From positions 616,078,755 to 616,142,754 of the forward strand of contig NC_081409.1 in the NCBI RefSeq assembly GCF_030272615.1: DNA of 64,000 nucleotides. Direction: 5' to 3'. This stretch comes from Cryptomeria japonica (Eukaryota > Streptophyta > Pinopsida > Cupressales > Cupressaceae). Of this stretch, positions 1-13,200 are shown piece after piece (positions within the stretch are counted from its first letter, which is position 1; the number at the start of each line of letters is the position of its first letter). The notes under the pieces were generated by a model that was given only the letters and a program-made list of their open reading frames with translations, made no database searches and was not told the origin of the DNA. Both the position numbers and the translations under genes were made by a program.

Positions 1-863
1 TCCATGATTTTCTTGACTCCATTGTTCTCCTATCCTTCAAGATCTTGCGAAAATGATGTATTGCTCCCAACTATTTAGCACTAGCGCAAGATGACATAAA
101 ATGAATGGAGTGTGGTTGATTGATGACCTAAAATGGAAGCAAGATGATGAAAATGATGATGTAAGCTTTAGGGAAATTTTAGCATTATGTAAATACATTA
201 GTGATTGATTGATTGACAATGAAAGGGAAGAAGCCTCTTTTATAGAAATCTCAAAGGATATCAAGTGTTCAGGTTAAGGGGTTAAAAGATGAATGGCCAT
301 GATCACATAGTTAGAAGAGAATCAATATGATTGAAGCGTAGGTAGAGATAAATAGATGAGATTGAGTGGTATGTAGGAATGAATAAGATTAAGAGGTTAA
401 TTTGAAACAGAGGGCTAAGATTAAGAGGTGGGTTGACTTTTTGGTTCAATGAATGTGGACATTGGAGAAAGGACAAAGTGAATGAAGAGAAATATGACAC
501 TGGTCATATGACTACAAATTTAGATTATGATCCATGTGAACAAGTTGGAGGGCTGGGAATAATAAAAAGAGGATAATGAGTTAGTTAATTAAATAAAAAT
601 ATTTGTTTAATTAATAGAAGAAAAAGGTGGGGTTACAATAACTAAATAAATAATAAATCTTTATTTAATTTAATAAAGAAAAAGAAAAAAAATTAATAAA
701 TCAAATAAAAATATTTATTTTTAAGTATTAGGAGAAAAGGCTAAGGAATTAAATAAAGAAATAAATAAAATTTATTTAATAAATAGAAAAGCAATGGTAA
801 AATAATTAATTAAATAATAAATATTTATTTAATTAAGTGAGAACATTTTTAGGTGTCTACAAA
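1..863 (-). repeat. Gypsy (Tat-like) LTR remnant
   Basis: The block becomes a run of (A)AATAAATATTTATTTAATT-type short inverted motifs at 580-840 and ends with GGTGTCTACA at 854-863. Read on the minus strand this is a start of TGTAGACACC followed by AATTAA-rich sequence, the same plan as the Tat LTR at 55199-57053 (minus start TGTAGTCACA). The other end lies outside the window. No coding frame is convincing; the 75 and 65 residue frames on the minus strand look random. The LTR type is inferred from this resemblance only. Confidence 0.5.
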
Positions 864-864
864 A

Positions 865-2990
865 TCACCTCTTTCAATATGTATTGTATAATTAAATGAC
901 ATTTATTAGTATTGAAAAAAAAGTGATCCGGTACCTTGATTAAGCCACTTTTAAAGATTAAAAATCATTTGAAAGTACAATTAAGTTCGTCCCCTACACA
1001 ACTTCAAGGAATTGTATTCCTTACTCATAGCAAACTTCACAAAAACTAATTTATGTATTTAAAGTTTAGTTATTTAAAAAAGCTTTATATAAATCTACAC
1101 ATCCCACACACAAGTTTCTCTAGGAGAAGAATTATCCTTGTACTGGTTTGTTTGGTGAAATCATCTTTATTCAATATGCATTATATGATTAAATGAAATT
1201 TACTTGTACCAAAAAAAAAAAAAAAAAGTGATCTAGTATCTTAATTAAACCATTTTTAAAGTAAAAAATTCTTTGAAAATACAATTAAGTTCATCCCATA
1301 CACAACTTTAAGAAATTGATACCACTTAATCATAACAAACTTAATCACACAAATAACTTTTAACTTAAATAAATACTATGTTTTAGTCTTATAATATACC
1401 ATATAAAATCAAACATACCAACATCTAATTATTTAAAAAAAAAAAGATCTATAATCTATAACAATACATTTTAAAAAATTCTATATTTAAAGTTTAGTCA
1501 TTTAAAATTCCATATATAAATCAATTAAGTTGTGCAACTTCAAGAAATTGATACTCCTTACTCATAACTAACTTAATCACAAAAAAACAACTTTTAATTT
1601 GAATTTTAATTATTTACAGTTTTAAAAATAAAAACTCTAAACATCCCACACACAAGTTTGTCTAGGAGAAGAATTATCCTCCTATAAGTTTGGTAGGTGA
1701 AATCATCTTCATTCAATATGTATTGTATAATTAAATAAAATTTATTAATATAAAAAAGAAAAATGTCTAGTATCTACCTTAAGCCATTTTTCAAGGTTAA
1801 AAATATTTCAAAAGTATAATTAAATTCGCCCCTCACACATCTTCAACAAATCGATACCCCTTACTCAAAACAAACTTAGTCACAAAAAAAACTTCTAATT
1901 TAAATAAAAAACCTTCAAAAGTATAATTAAGTTTGTCCCCTACACAACTTCAAGAAATTGACACCCCTTACTCATAATAAACTTAACCAAATAAATAACT
2001 TCTAAATTTTTATTTTTTTGGTGGAGGCAACAACCCAACAAGGACATGAAGCCTGTGAGCACACTTGATATGGGGGCATGGACTGAGTGGTATCCATTTC
2101 GCCAAATCCACCCAGGGCACAATTCTTCAAGAAATTGATAGCCCTTACTTATAATAAACTTAACCAAGAAAATAACTTCTAATTTTTTATTTTTTTGGTG
2201 GAGGCGATAGCCCAAAAAGGACATGAAGCCTACGAGGACACCTAATATGGGGGCACAATCCTTCAAGAAATTGATAGCCCTTACTCATAATAAACTTAAT
2301 CAAATAAATAACTTCTAATTTTTTATTTATTTTTGGTTGAGGTGGCAGCCCAACAAGGGCATGAAGCCTCTGAGCACACCCGGAATAGGGGCATGGACTG
2401 AGGGGTATCCATTCCGTCAATGCTCACCCAGAATAGGGGCATGGACTGAGGGGTATCTATTCCGTCAAAAGCGTGCGAGCACATTCGATACGGGAGCATG
2501 GATCGAGGGGCATCGATTCCGCCAAATTCACTCGGGGCACAATCCTTCAAGAAATTGATAGCCCTTACTCATAATAAACTTAACCATTCCGCTAAAAGCC
2601 TGCTAGCACACCTAATACAGGGGCATGGATAGGGGGGGTATCCATTCCGCCAAATTCATCTGGGGCACAACCCTTCAAGAAATTGATAGCCCTTACTCAT
2701 AATAAACTTAACCAAATAAATAACTTCTAATTTTCTATTTTTTGGTGGAGGCGACAGCCCAAGGAGGCATGAATTGAGGGGTACCCATTTCGCTAAATTC
2801 ACCAGGGGCACAATCCTTCAAGAAATTGATACCCCTTACTCATAATAAACTTAACCAAATAAATAACTTCTATTTGTTTATTTCGATCTGGACCTCATCC
2901 CTTATGATGTTAGAGCCTTGCACTCAAGAAAACTTGATCCCTAATAGACTCATTCGAAACCAAAAACCCGTTGACAATAACTTCTAATTT
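865..2990. repeat. Complex degenerate tandem repeat field
   Basis: A unit of a few hundred bases, starting near TTCAATATGTATTGTATAA, recurs at about 875, 1168 and 1708. Within and after it a short block with AAGAAATTGATA and CCTTACTCATAATAAACTTAA recurs at about 1530, 1950, 2133, 2266, 2548, 2676 and 2819. From 2020 the short block alternates with a more GC-rich segment (GGTGGAGGC, GACATGAAGCC, GGGGCATGGACTGAGGGGTA) that repeats about five times. Short frames on both strands here follow the repeat and are not genes. Confidence 0.75.
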
Positions 2991-3625
2991 AAATAAATAC
3001 TTGATTGTAATCTTATCATCTGCTATATTAAAGAAACATAATCAAAATAAAATTGTTTTACAACATTGAGCTTTGCCTTATCATATGCTCATCCATTTTA
3101 TGGTGATAAAGATTGCATGAGCTCAACTTTAAGAATGGACACGTAACTGGGCATCCCTAGTTGCTTAGATTCTTATGTCATCCAAATCTCTTCACCGCTG
3201 TCAAAAGTGGTGGAAAGGGAATTCTAAGATTTTGTTGTGAGTAATGGAAAACAGAGGAGCACATTAAATAAAAAAGTTAAAGTTAGTTACACGAATCATT
3301 CCTTCCTTCCAAAAGTCAAGCTGCCCTCAACATAGTAATAGTAATCCATTAATCACCAAACCTCCATAAATAGAATGTTTTTGAGTAGTTGAGGTTTTCA
3401 AGTCCACTGTTATAGCTGGAATTTTGTTTAATTTAATTTATGAAAGTTAATCTCTTTTTTCCAGAAGATCTGATTTGTATTAAAATGTAAATAAATTAAA
3501 AAATTAATATAAGATCTTTTATAAAATGTTCATATGAGCAAAATCAATATAAATTTTTTAGATACTATTTTTTAATAGTGAGCAATTTTGTGTAGATACT
3601 ATTTTTTAATAGTTAGATTTGTATG
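2991..3625. other. AT-rich intergenic DNA, nothing recognised
   Basis: No ORF, RNA gene or mobile-element terminus could be supported. The ATTTTTTAATAGT motif occurs twice (about 3568 and 3600). Confidence 0.5.
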
Positions 3626-4055
3626 AGACAATCTCTTTTTTTTTAATGATCAAATTTTGCATTCAATGAACCTCGAACCTTTATTTACAGATGGAGAATC
3701 AAGGGATATCAAATAAAGTTTCTCTGTACTCTTTATTCTTAAATTCATTATGTATTTCTATCATGACAGAAAATTAACATTTTAGAAAGCAAAAATGAAA
3801 GAGTCAGATTTTCATCAAACAAATATCTCAATCTATGAAATGGATAATACACAAAATTTCCCTCTTGAATAGTGCCTCCATGTTAGACAATCTCTTTCTT
3901 AATGATCAAGTTTTTACATTCGATGAGCTTCTATTTATCAATAGAGAATTAAGGGTTCTCAAATAAAGTTTCTCTCTCCTTTTTATTCTTAAATTCATGT
4001 CTTTCTATCATATCAAGAAAATTGGCATTTAATAAAACAAAAATAACAAGGTGGA
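3626..4055. repeat. Two-copy tandem duplication
   Basis: A segment of about 170 bp starting GACAATCTCTTT and containing CAAATAAAGTTTCTCT and TATTCTTAAATTCAT occurs at about 3629-3800 and again at 3889-4055 with scattered substitutions. Non-coding. Confidence 0.7.
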
Positions 4056-4249
4056 GTGTCTCATAAACTATCTTTGACTTGTAAACGTTGAAAATATTCC
4101 TTTCTATTCACAAACTTACCAAGATGCTTCTCTTTTATAGAACCTATTATCAAATAATAATATGAACAAAACTATCTTCTTACCAAGATGCTTACTCTTT
4201 TATAGAAACCATTATGAAATACTAATATAAACAAAACTATCTTCTAACT

Positions 4250-5560
4250 TGCATGAGCTTTCCATGGTCCATGAAGTAGTGTGTATGATAGCTTTTGGAT
4301 TTGATTGTGTATGTTTTTCAATGGATGTTTTGGATTGACTCTTACTCATGTTGACGATGAATCATCGGATGTGATTCTTGAAATTAGGATTGGCTCTTTT
4401 ATCAATAATGAATCACTAAATATAATTCTAAGAAAACATAAACAATCAAAACAGAAAACAATCATACATTGTAACCCACATTTAAAAAAATATAACCCTA
4501 AAGATTGATATAAATAAAACCAATACCTCAAACCTTTTCATTAAACAAATACCTCAATTTATGAAATGGATAACTCTTAATTCGAAACAACATTTTCCTC
4601 TTGCTCATGCTCATCTTCATTTGGGTTTCACTATATATTCTTTTTAATGGATGCTTTGAATTGACTCTTACCCATCTTATGATGAATCAAATTAGGATTG
4701 ACTCCTCTACTTGATGATGAATCAAATTAGGATCAATTCCTCAAGTGTGTAAGATTGCTTTTGGTTTTGACTGTATATGTTTTCCAATTTGAATTGACTC
4801 TACTCTTCTTAATGACGAATCACCAAATGTGGCTCTTGAAATTAGAATTGATTCTCCTCTTGTTGATAATGAATCATTGGACATGATTCTTAAGAAACTT
4901 AAACAATCAAATCCAAAAACAATGTATGATTGCTTTTGGTTTTGACTGTATATGTTTTTCAACTTGGACTGACTCTACTCTTCTTAATGATGAATCACCA
5001 AATGTGATTCTTGAAATTAAGATTGACTCTCCTCTTCTTGATAATGAAACACATAATATGATTTTTGAAGAACATAAAAAATCAAAATAAAAACAATCAT
5101 ATCTTCGATAAAATATAATTTGAGATGTTGATATAAACAAAAATAATACCTCAAACCTTTTCAATCAAACAAATACCTCAATCTATGGAATGGATAATAC
5201 TCATTTTTTCAAAACAAAATTCCCCTCTCACTCATGCTCATGCTTATGACATGAGTTTTTCATGGTCCATGTAGTAGTGTGTATTATTGCTTTTGGTTTT
5301 GACTATATATGTTTTTCAACTTGGATTGACTCTACTCTTTTAATGATAAATCACCATATGTGAGTCTTGAAATTAGAATTGACTCTCCTCTTCTTGATAA
5401 TGAATCATTGAATATGATTCTTGAAAAACACAAACATTCAAAACAAAAAACAATCATATACAAAACTATCTTCGATAAAATATAATCCAACATATTACTA
5501 TAAACAAAACTAATACCTCAAACCTTTTTATCAAACAAATACCTCAAACCTTCTCATCAA
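4250..5560. repeat. Degenerate tandem repeat field
   Basis: About five copies of a 170-190 bp unit at roughly 4290-4480, 4625-4735, 4745-4925, 4930-5100 and 5280-5470. Each copy contains TTTTGACTGTATATGTTTTTC, GATTGACTCTACTCTTCTT and AATGATGAATCACCAAATG variants. A second block (ACCTCAAACCTTTTCAT, CAAACAAATACCTCAAT) sits between copies and recurs at about 3825, 4527, 5150 and 5517. The short minus-strand frames here share SLSRRGESILISR-like peptides only because the DNA repeats. Confidence 0.75.
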
Positions 5561-6239
5561 ACTAATACCTCAAAAGTTGTTGATTTCTTGATCAAGATAC
5601 ACGGGAGAAGATCCAAGATACAAAAGGAAAAATAAATCAAGTAGGAGGAGGTGTTGCGGGACTTTTCTTTGTGAATTTTTGGTGCTTATCTACTTTGTTG
5701 TCTATCTATGATCCCATTGATTGTTTGGCTTCATGAACATTACTAAAAACATTCATTCATTGTCAATGAGCCCTTGGTTTGCTAGTGAAGTTAAAAGGTA
5801 AGACCTTAATGAGCACCAAGGATCAAGTCTAGCTAAGTGCAAGGCGCCAACATCAAAAAGGGATGAGACCAAAAAAGCAAATTCGTAAACAAACCTCCAT
5901 TGAAAAAAACCAAACAAACATTCATTCATTCAATCTATGAAATGGATAATACTCATAATTTTTCATAATTTTAAAACCAAATTTCCCTGAAGCTGATGCT
6001 GATGCTGATGCTGAGTGTGATAGTGCATTCATGTCAAAAACCCACTAAGAAAGAGAGGCCAAAATGGGCAAAAGAATTTTCTTGGAAATGTGGCAGTGGC
6101 AGATGGGGCCGCATGCAGGGTGAAATAATCCCTAGAAACTTTACACTTTGGCCAAAACACCAAACTCTAAACAAATCAGAAAAAGGTGCACGCCACAAAA
6201 AGCTTGGGATAGATTTATCTTAAAATTCCTGCCACAGTT
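5561..6239. other. Intergenic DNA with a short GCTGAT microsatellite
   Basis: A (GCTGAT)n run of about four units lies near 5991-6013. The 75-codon plus-strand frame at 5996-6223 starts inside this microsatellite and has no recognisable domain, so it is not called as a gene. Nothing else was identified. Confidence 0.5.
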
Positions 6240-7166
6240 TTTAAATGTGTTTTGTTTTTTGACCCCCAAATCATTGGCGGAGCCCACAGGACAAAAACTA
6301 CAAAAGGCCTAACAAATAATAAGTTGACAAAATACAGCACATCATCTACTCAGTGACCTCATGACACGTGCCCGTTGTCGTACAGGCTACAGCGGTTACT
6401 AATTTTTCTGTATCACATTCTCTCTCCTCACTCCCTATTCTCTCTCCTCTCTCTCTGCTGTCAATGGCAAACTAATTTGAAGCTAATCGTGAGGCAAATA
6501 TGAAGGAGAATCTGCAGTTGCAGAGGAAGAGGATCTTATTTTTTCCGTTGCCTTCCCTATCCGTTTGAATCTCTGTGTTCATCATTACATAAGCCTTAAC
6601 AGAATGGTAATCCTGTGTTAATGAAGCATAAGAATCAGCATCACCCACATGATACATTCGTGTGTATCATCTCTGTAGAAAGGATACTTTTCTAAGTTTT
6701 TTAATTCTGTGGTGAACGCCATGTAAGTATACGTAATTCAAAGCTGTACTTGAAGTACTCGGGATTATCATCATCATTAGCACCCTCTTACTCTGCAAAT
6801 TTCTTCTTTGGGGTCAAAACCAGAGCCTTTTGGGTTTGTGATGTTTTCATATTTTGCAAAAGCATTCAGCCTTCTGCCATAGTATTATTTATGTACTGGC
6901 CCGATCTTCACCGATCTCCTTCACAATCTGTACAGCTCGTTTCTGCATTATAGTCCCTGTGGGCCACCCATAATAGGTACAAAAATATACAATAGCATTT
7001 AATTAAGTAAAAAACAGAGTTTACCATACATACCACTCGGGTATGGAGTAAAAGCAGTCTATATAGACGCGTGATATTGTGTTATTTGGGTTGGATTGGA
7101 AACTCAGCTTAGCTTATCAGAGGAATAGATCTGAGTTGTGGGGTTGTTAGCAAGGGGGGTGTTTTG

Positions 7167-7178
7167 ATGTGGGTCTGA
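7167..7178 (+). promoter_or_regulatory. Minimal upstream ORF (3 codons)
   Basis: ATG TGG GTC TGA in the presumed leader. It would be the first AUG met if transcription starts near the 7060 TATA-like box. Confidence 0.4.
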
Positions 7179-7218
7179 AGTGAATTGAAGTTTTTGTGAA
7201 GAAATTTCAAGTGGGGGA

Positions 7219-7251
7219 ATGGTCGATCTGAGGGCGGGCTTGCTGTTGTGA
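7219..7251 (+). promoter_or_regulatory. Upstream ORF (10 codons) abutting the main start
   Basis: ATG at 7219-7221 opens a 10-codon frame (MVDLRAGLLL) ending in TGA at 7249-7251, only two bases before the main ATG at 7254. The frame is out of register with the main ORF. Such placement could depress or regulate translation of the response regulator; that effect is inferred. Confidence 0.5.
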
Positions 7252-7253
7252 CA

Positions 7254-10200
7254 ATGCAACAGTCTCCTCACAACATGTTGGGGAACATTAGTATCAACAA
7301 TGGTAATGGTGGAAAAGCTTTAAATGAAGATGAGTTGAATGATAGTTTTCCGGTGGGCATGAGAGTCCTGGTCGTTGATGATGATCCCATTTGTTTACTT
7401 CTGTTGGAGAAATTGCTTAAGCGCTGCCAGTATAATGGTTTGTTTTTTTCAGTTTCTTGTCTTAGCTGCTTATTTTCAGACAATCTATTCATGCTAACTA
7501 AAAACTAAACCTTTTGTTTTTTGGGCATCGCAGTTACTTCATGTGGGCAGGCAAGAACAGCTCTGAAGCTGTTGAGGGAAAACAAGGATAAATTTGACCT
7601 TGTGATAAGTGACGTTTATATGCCTGACATGGACGGGTTCAAGCTGCTGGAACTTGTGGGGCTTGAGATGGACCTGCCTGTTATCAGTGAGTACTAATAC
7701 TTTTATTTCATAGAACTGTATTTTGGGTATGTTTTATTGAATAAAATTTCAGCATGCTTTGACTCCCAGAGTTAAATACTGTGGTGGGAATTGATGAAAT
7801 GAAGTTTGAGTCAAAATGCCCTGGTCAGAACTGATTAAATAGAGCAACAATAACCTGCAACAGGTTATTTGCTTCCCAAGTTGAACGTTTTTAGTATTGA
7901 ATGTGAGTTTTGCTCTTGAAGTTTGGATCCATACGGTCTGAACCATCAAGAAGGCTTCAGAAATAGCATTAGGGATTCACCCCAGAATTCCCAAGCGACA
8001 TGCATTACACTGGGGTCTTTAGACTGAATTTGTCAATATCAAGGAGAACATATCAGAATGTTGGATAACTGCATGAGTGATAACACCCTTTGTCACAGGA
8101 CGATTTTTTCTAGTTTTGTTCTTACTGTTTTCATAATCTCCGACTTGGTGTTTATGTCACTAGTCCTAGGTCTACATATTTTCATGAAAAGTGGGTATAT
8201 GCTTCAATTTCCTAAGGCCTCACCCAGGGACGAGCTAACACAAATAAAAAGAACCTAAAATAGAATCTAAAGCTATGATTTTTCCTTTACTGACTGCGTT
8301 TGACAATTGTTTTAACATGAAATGGTGTTACTGTTTTGTATGGTACGAAGAATTAAATCAATCTCCTGTTGTACTGTGCTTATATATGTTTTTTTCCACT
8401 GTTTTTATAATGCAGTGATGTCAGCAAATGGTGAAACCAGCGCTGTAATGAAGGGAATAACACATGGAGCTTGTGATTATCTGCTGAAGCCTGTCAGATT
8501 TGAAGAGCTGAAAAATATATGGCAGCATGTAGTCAGGAAAAAGAAGACAGACACCAAAGATCATGACCTTGTAGGGCAGGGGGATGAAAATGAAAAGGGA
8601 AGGTGTGAGATGGAGGATGGAGAATATCCATCCAGTGCTAACGAGGGAGCAGATCGCAACTGGAAGCATAACAGGAAGAGGAAGGATCAAAATGATGAGG
8701 GAGACGAGGATGATGACAACGAACATGACAATGAAGATCCTTCAACATCAAAAAAACCAAGAGTTGTTTGGTCGGTTGAGTTACATCAACAATTTGTCAG
8801 TGCTGTTAATTCATTGGGAATTGATAGTAAGAACTCCTATATCTCTGCCTCTAGTAACTCATGCACTTTGTAAATCTATTTTTCCAGTAATGAAGCAAAT
8901 TACTGTGTTTTGTTAGGGTTATCCATGCAGGAGCTTCCTGCCTGTTAAGCTATCAATATCCATTATTTCTTTTAACAGAACATATATCTATTCAAACCCT
9001 TCACTTAATATATGACTCAATCCTTTGTACTCCATCCAGCCATGGCCTAGTGGTCGAGATGGTGCATAACTAGGCCGTGGTTTAAAGTTTGAGATGAGAT
9101 TCGAAACTTCATATGCTTAGAGCTCTGTGCATGTGAGCAAATGAGCAGGTGTGATTTGACATACCCCAAAAATGTCAGGGCAGACAGTGGTTGAGATGTA
9201 TTCAGGTCCAAACCTGAGAGGTCTTAGAGCTCCTTGTGAGCGTGCCTGTGAGCAAGTGTGGTTAGAATACCAATGAAACATGAATCCCATTTTTTGGTTT
9301 AGTATCATATTCTTTATGCATGCTTTTCTGTATACCCTGTTGTCCTTTTACTGGCTTTCAGGTTTTGATTTTGATATAATTTGTGCCTGGCTGCAGAAGC
9401 TGTACCAAAAAGAATACTGGAGCTTATGAATGTTCAAGGACTGACAAGAGAAAATGTTGCAAGTCATTTGCAGGTATTTTTGAAATTGTACCAGCGTTGT
9501 ATGTTTCCCTAAGAGCAAATTTTATTTTAATGCACAGGGTTCATCAATCCCCAAACATGTTTGAATTCTTTATTTTGGGTACAATTTCATGAGTTTCAAT
9601 GGTTCCTTTGGTCTGCTATGCTTAAAGAGATTGCTCAATAAAGCTGTTTAATGGTTTGTGTTATGCAGAAATATAGACTGTACTTGAAAAGGATAAGTGC
9701 TGTTGCATGTCAGCAAGGTGGCATGGGCAATTCGTTTGGAGGAGGCAGAGATTCTTCATTTGCTTCCCTTGGAGCTCTGGATGGATTTGGTGAAATGCAA
9801 GCATTTGCTCAAAATGGTCAATTGCCTGCTCATGCACTTGCATCAATGAATTCTGGAGTTTTGGGAAGATTGAGTAATTCAGTAGGATTAGGAATACCAG
9901 GTCTGAATTCGTCTGGAATGCTTCAGTTTACTTCTCTTCAAGGCCCCACCACTAATAACAACATTGGAAGAGCACAAAGAATAGTACACCCTATCAACAG
10001 TTCTAGCAATTTGCTTTCTTGCTTGTCATCTGGGCTCGAAGAATTACAACAAAAGCAGCAGATTTCTAGAATTGGAGATATAACTGCAGTCATGGATGAT
10101 TCTGCAAGATTTAACCCAATGCAGCAGCTGTCTGTTACAAATAATCTTCCTCTTGCCTTCGGCAATGGTAGTGCCAATGTCACTATGAATCCAACAAATA

Positions 10201-13200
10201 CTCATGCTATGATGTTGCAAGTAATGCAACATCACCAACAGAAGCATAGCAGAGGGTTGTCCACCTTACCTATTGCGGGAATTGTTGGTCAAAAATCTGG
10301 GGTAGCTGATAGCGGCACTGGAGTGTCTTCTCAGGTACCTAGCACTAGTGGACTTAATGAAAATTGGGGCAACAGTGCAGCATTTTCAGGGTTGTCAGCA
10401 AATACTAGGCCAGTTGGTAGTCCTCTTGGTAGTACAAGTTCTTCCATTTCAAATTTCAGAGAAAATCTTATAGGAGTTTCCAGCAGTGATTGTAAGACAA
10501 TGGATGTTCCTATCACCCCTGTCAACACTCTTGCAGGATTGAACTCACAAAATCTTGGCCCAAGAAAAGATCTCTCTCTGTCATCTGGTAGTGCAATGGG
10601 TACTAACATGGGGAACATAAGTGAAGTTGCGCCATCAAGACAGAAGCTTCCAGTGCTAAGTGATATGATTCCTGGAGTTATACCTGGTTTAAATCAGGTC
10701 ATAAAACAAGAGTGGCAAACTAGTAACAAAGGAATTGGGCCTAGTGCTAACCCTTTGTTGAGACCCCAGTTTGGCCAGACATCTGTTTTGAATCAGAAAT
10801 TCGTGGGAAGGCCTGGTGCTCAATTCCAGGGACAGAATACTGGATTTTGTGAGCCAAAGATGAATGTGTCTGTCAGATCACCAGTAAACTCCTTTATTCC
10901 TATGTTTGGTGGGCAATGTGATAATGGGCAGTCTAGTGCAGACAGTCAAATGAAATTGAGGAAAGATTATACAATTGATCAAGCGAACAATGGCTATATG
11001 CCAGAAAACTATAATTCTACAAATGATCTCATGGACATATTCTTTAAACAAGTAAGTCCATGCTCATCCAAGCCCTCTTCAGATGATGTAGGGTAACATT
11101 ACACATTAAATATTACCTTTGTTCACTTTTATCTGGTGATTTCTGAATATCAATCTTTGCAAGAGGAAAGGATTCCCTTGGTTGAACTAGGAAGCCTTTT
11201 GTATATATCTAGTCTTACATTTTATTTTGTTGAGTAACCTGGTTTAGATTGTGCTTTTGGTAAGTTAAATTTGTTTCATGGATATCGTCTATTATTAATT
11301 TTTTTTTGTGCTGGTGAGCCTTATGATTCAAACTGGGCTGCAGAGAAATCCTCCAGCAGAGGATACACTCTTGTCCCCAGAGTTAAGGCCAATCTGAGTC
11401 ATCAACTGACCATAAATGTATCAAATGGTCTCACATCTTCTTACCCTGCAAGAGGTTTTGCACATGAATTAAAATAATTAACAACCATGTTACTTATTTT
11501 TGTTGTCCTGGTACTGTCTATTAAATGGTAGTTGGAACACGGGAACTATTCTCTACAACATTGACATATCAATGTCACCCAGAGAGAGAGCAAGCTAACG
11601 AGCTATATGTAAACAGAAACAATGAACTATAGAGTGTAATTATTTATATATTTATAAACAATTGACTGTAGAGTGAAATTATTTATATATATATATATAT
11701 ATATTTTAAGACTTACAAGTAATTTAGAGAGAGAGAGAGCTGTATATAAACAGAAACAATGTAACCATGGAATGAAATTATTCATTGTATACATTTATTT
11801 GAGATTTCCAACTAATTTAAAGTGCTTGTGTAATCAATTGCCTAAATATGTGTTAGAGCTATATATAAACAGAAACAATGAACTATGGAGTGAAATTGTT
11901 CATATGTATATATTTTAATTTGAGATTTCCAACTAATTTATAGTGCCTGTGCAGTCAATTGCATAAACATAATGTTAGATACTGAATGTCTAGAGAGAGT
12001 TAACAGAAACAATGAACTATAGAGTGAAATCATTCATATATATAAGCAGAGACAATGAACCATGGAGTGACATTAATCATATGTATATCTTTATTTGAGA
12101 TTTCCAACTAATTTAGAGTGCCTGTGCAATGAATTGCATAAACATAATGTCTGAGAGCTTTATATAAACAGAAACAATGAACTATAGAGTGAAATTATTC
12201 ATATGGATATATATTTATTCATATGTATATTTGAGCTGGTAGTAGTCGTCCAACTATATTTATTCATATGTATATTAGTTTAGGATGCCAGCGAGATTTG
12301 TTGTTTTCCTAATTTAGGATGTTTGTGGGGTTCATTGTATGTTGAGTCCTCCAACTAGTTTTGGGTTCTCATTGGTTTATTACTCTTTTAGTTTAAGTCT
12401 CCAATTTGTGTTTACTGTTTACTTAATTTTCTTTTGAGTGTAACTTTTCTAATTAGTTTAGGATGCCAGTGAGATTTGTTGTTTTTTGAGTTCGAGCCTT
12501 CGACCTAACATTTGCTTGGCAGTTGTGGTTGTGCATTGTGATAAATCTGCAATTATGTTAGTTACAAAATAGCAGAACATGTTAGGTCTGCTATGGTTGT
12601 TTTTAATTTTTTGCCCTTATTATTTTGTTTGAGTGCATATAACAGAGGAAGTCTATTACACATTTGCTGTTGTCAGAGTTTCTATGCTTTAATTTTTGCG
12701 TTTTGTCAGCATAAGATGGTTTGGAAAGTGCATGGCATTTTTTCATTTATTGTTTACATATAACCTTCACAATATTTATGACTACTAAACTCCTTGGAAA
12801 CTGTTGGGCTTGTTGTTACTTTGGCTTCTATGATTTTTCAGAAGGCAAGTTTCTTGTTTTGAACCAAAGTAAATAAAAAGAAATGCCAAGTTTCTTGTCT
12901 TGAACCAAAGTAAATAAAAAGATATGTCCATGGGAATCAAAACTGTAGTTAATGTTCAGATTTTATAAGAAAAGTACTTGTCACTCAAATAGTATACTGT
13001 ATAAGTGAGGTGAAAAGCATCGATCAATGCATTTAAGAATATTTCGTTTTTGCTGAAATGGGATATTTATTTGAAATTTTTCTGAAAGGAGATGCCTGTA
13101 GGCTTTCTTAGGAGCAATCGCTGATATTTGTAAATATGAAAGATGGTTTAGAAACTGTGGCATTTTTTCCTTAGTTGTTTTACATTTAGCCTCACATCTT

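Larger units (their letters stand above)
6240..7253 (+). promoter_or_regulatory. Promoter and 5' leader of the type-B response regulator
   Basis: This block precedes the response regulator start codon. A palindromic G-box core CACGTG is at 6365-6370, followed by a CT-rich stretch at 6415-6460. A TATA-like TATATAG is at 7060-7066, which would put transcription start near 7090-7100 and give a leader of roughly 160 bases. The leader contains two short upstream ORFs. The TATA call and the start site are inferred from position and motif alone; a leader intron cannot be excluded. Confidence 0.5.

Noticed and set aside
5996-6223. 75-codon plus-strand frame
   Set aside because: It begins in a GCTGAT microsatellite and has no recognisable domain, Kozak context or homolog pattern.
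7248-7253. GTG at 7248 as start of the response regulator
   Set aside because: Plant nuclear genes start at ATG; the first in-frame ATG is 7254.
9043-9108. Functional tRNA gene
   Set aside because: Only A- and B-box-like motifs are present; no cloverleaf stems or anticodon loop could be drawn.
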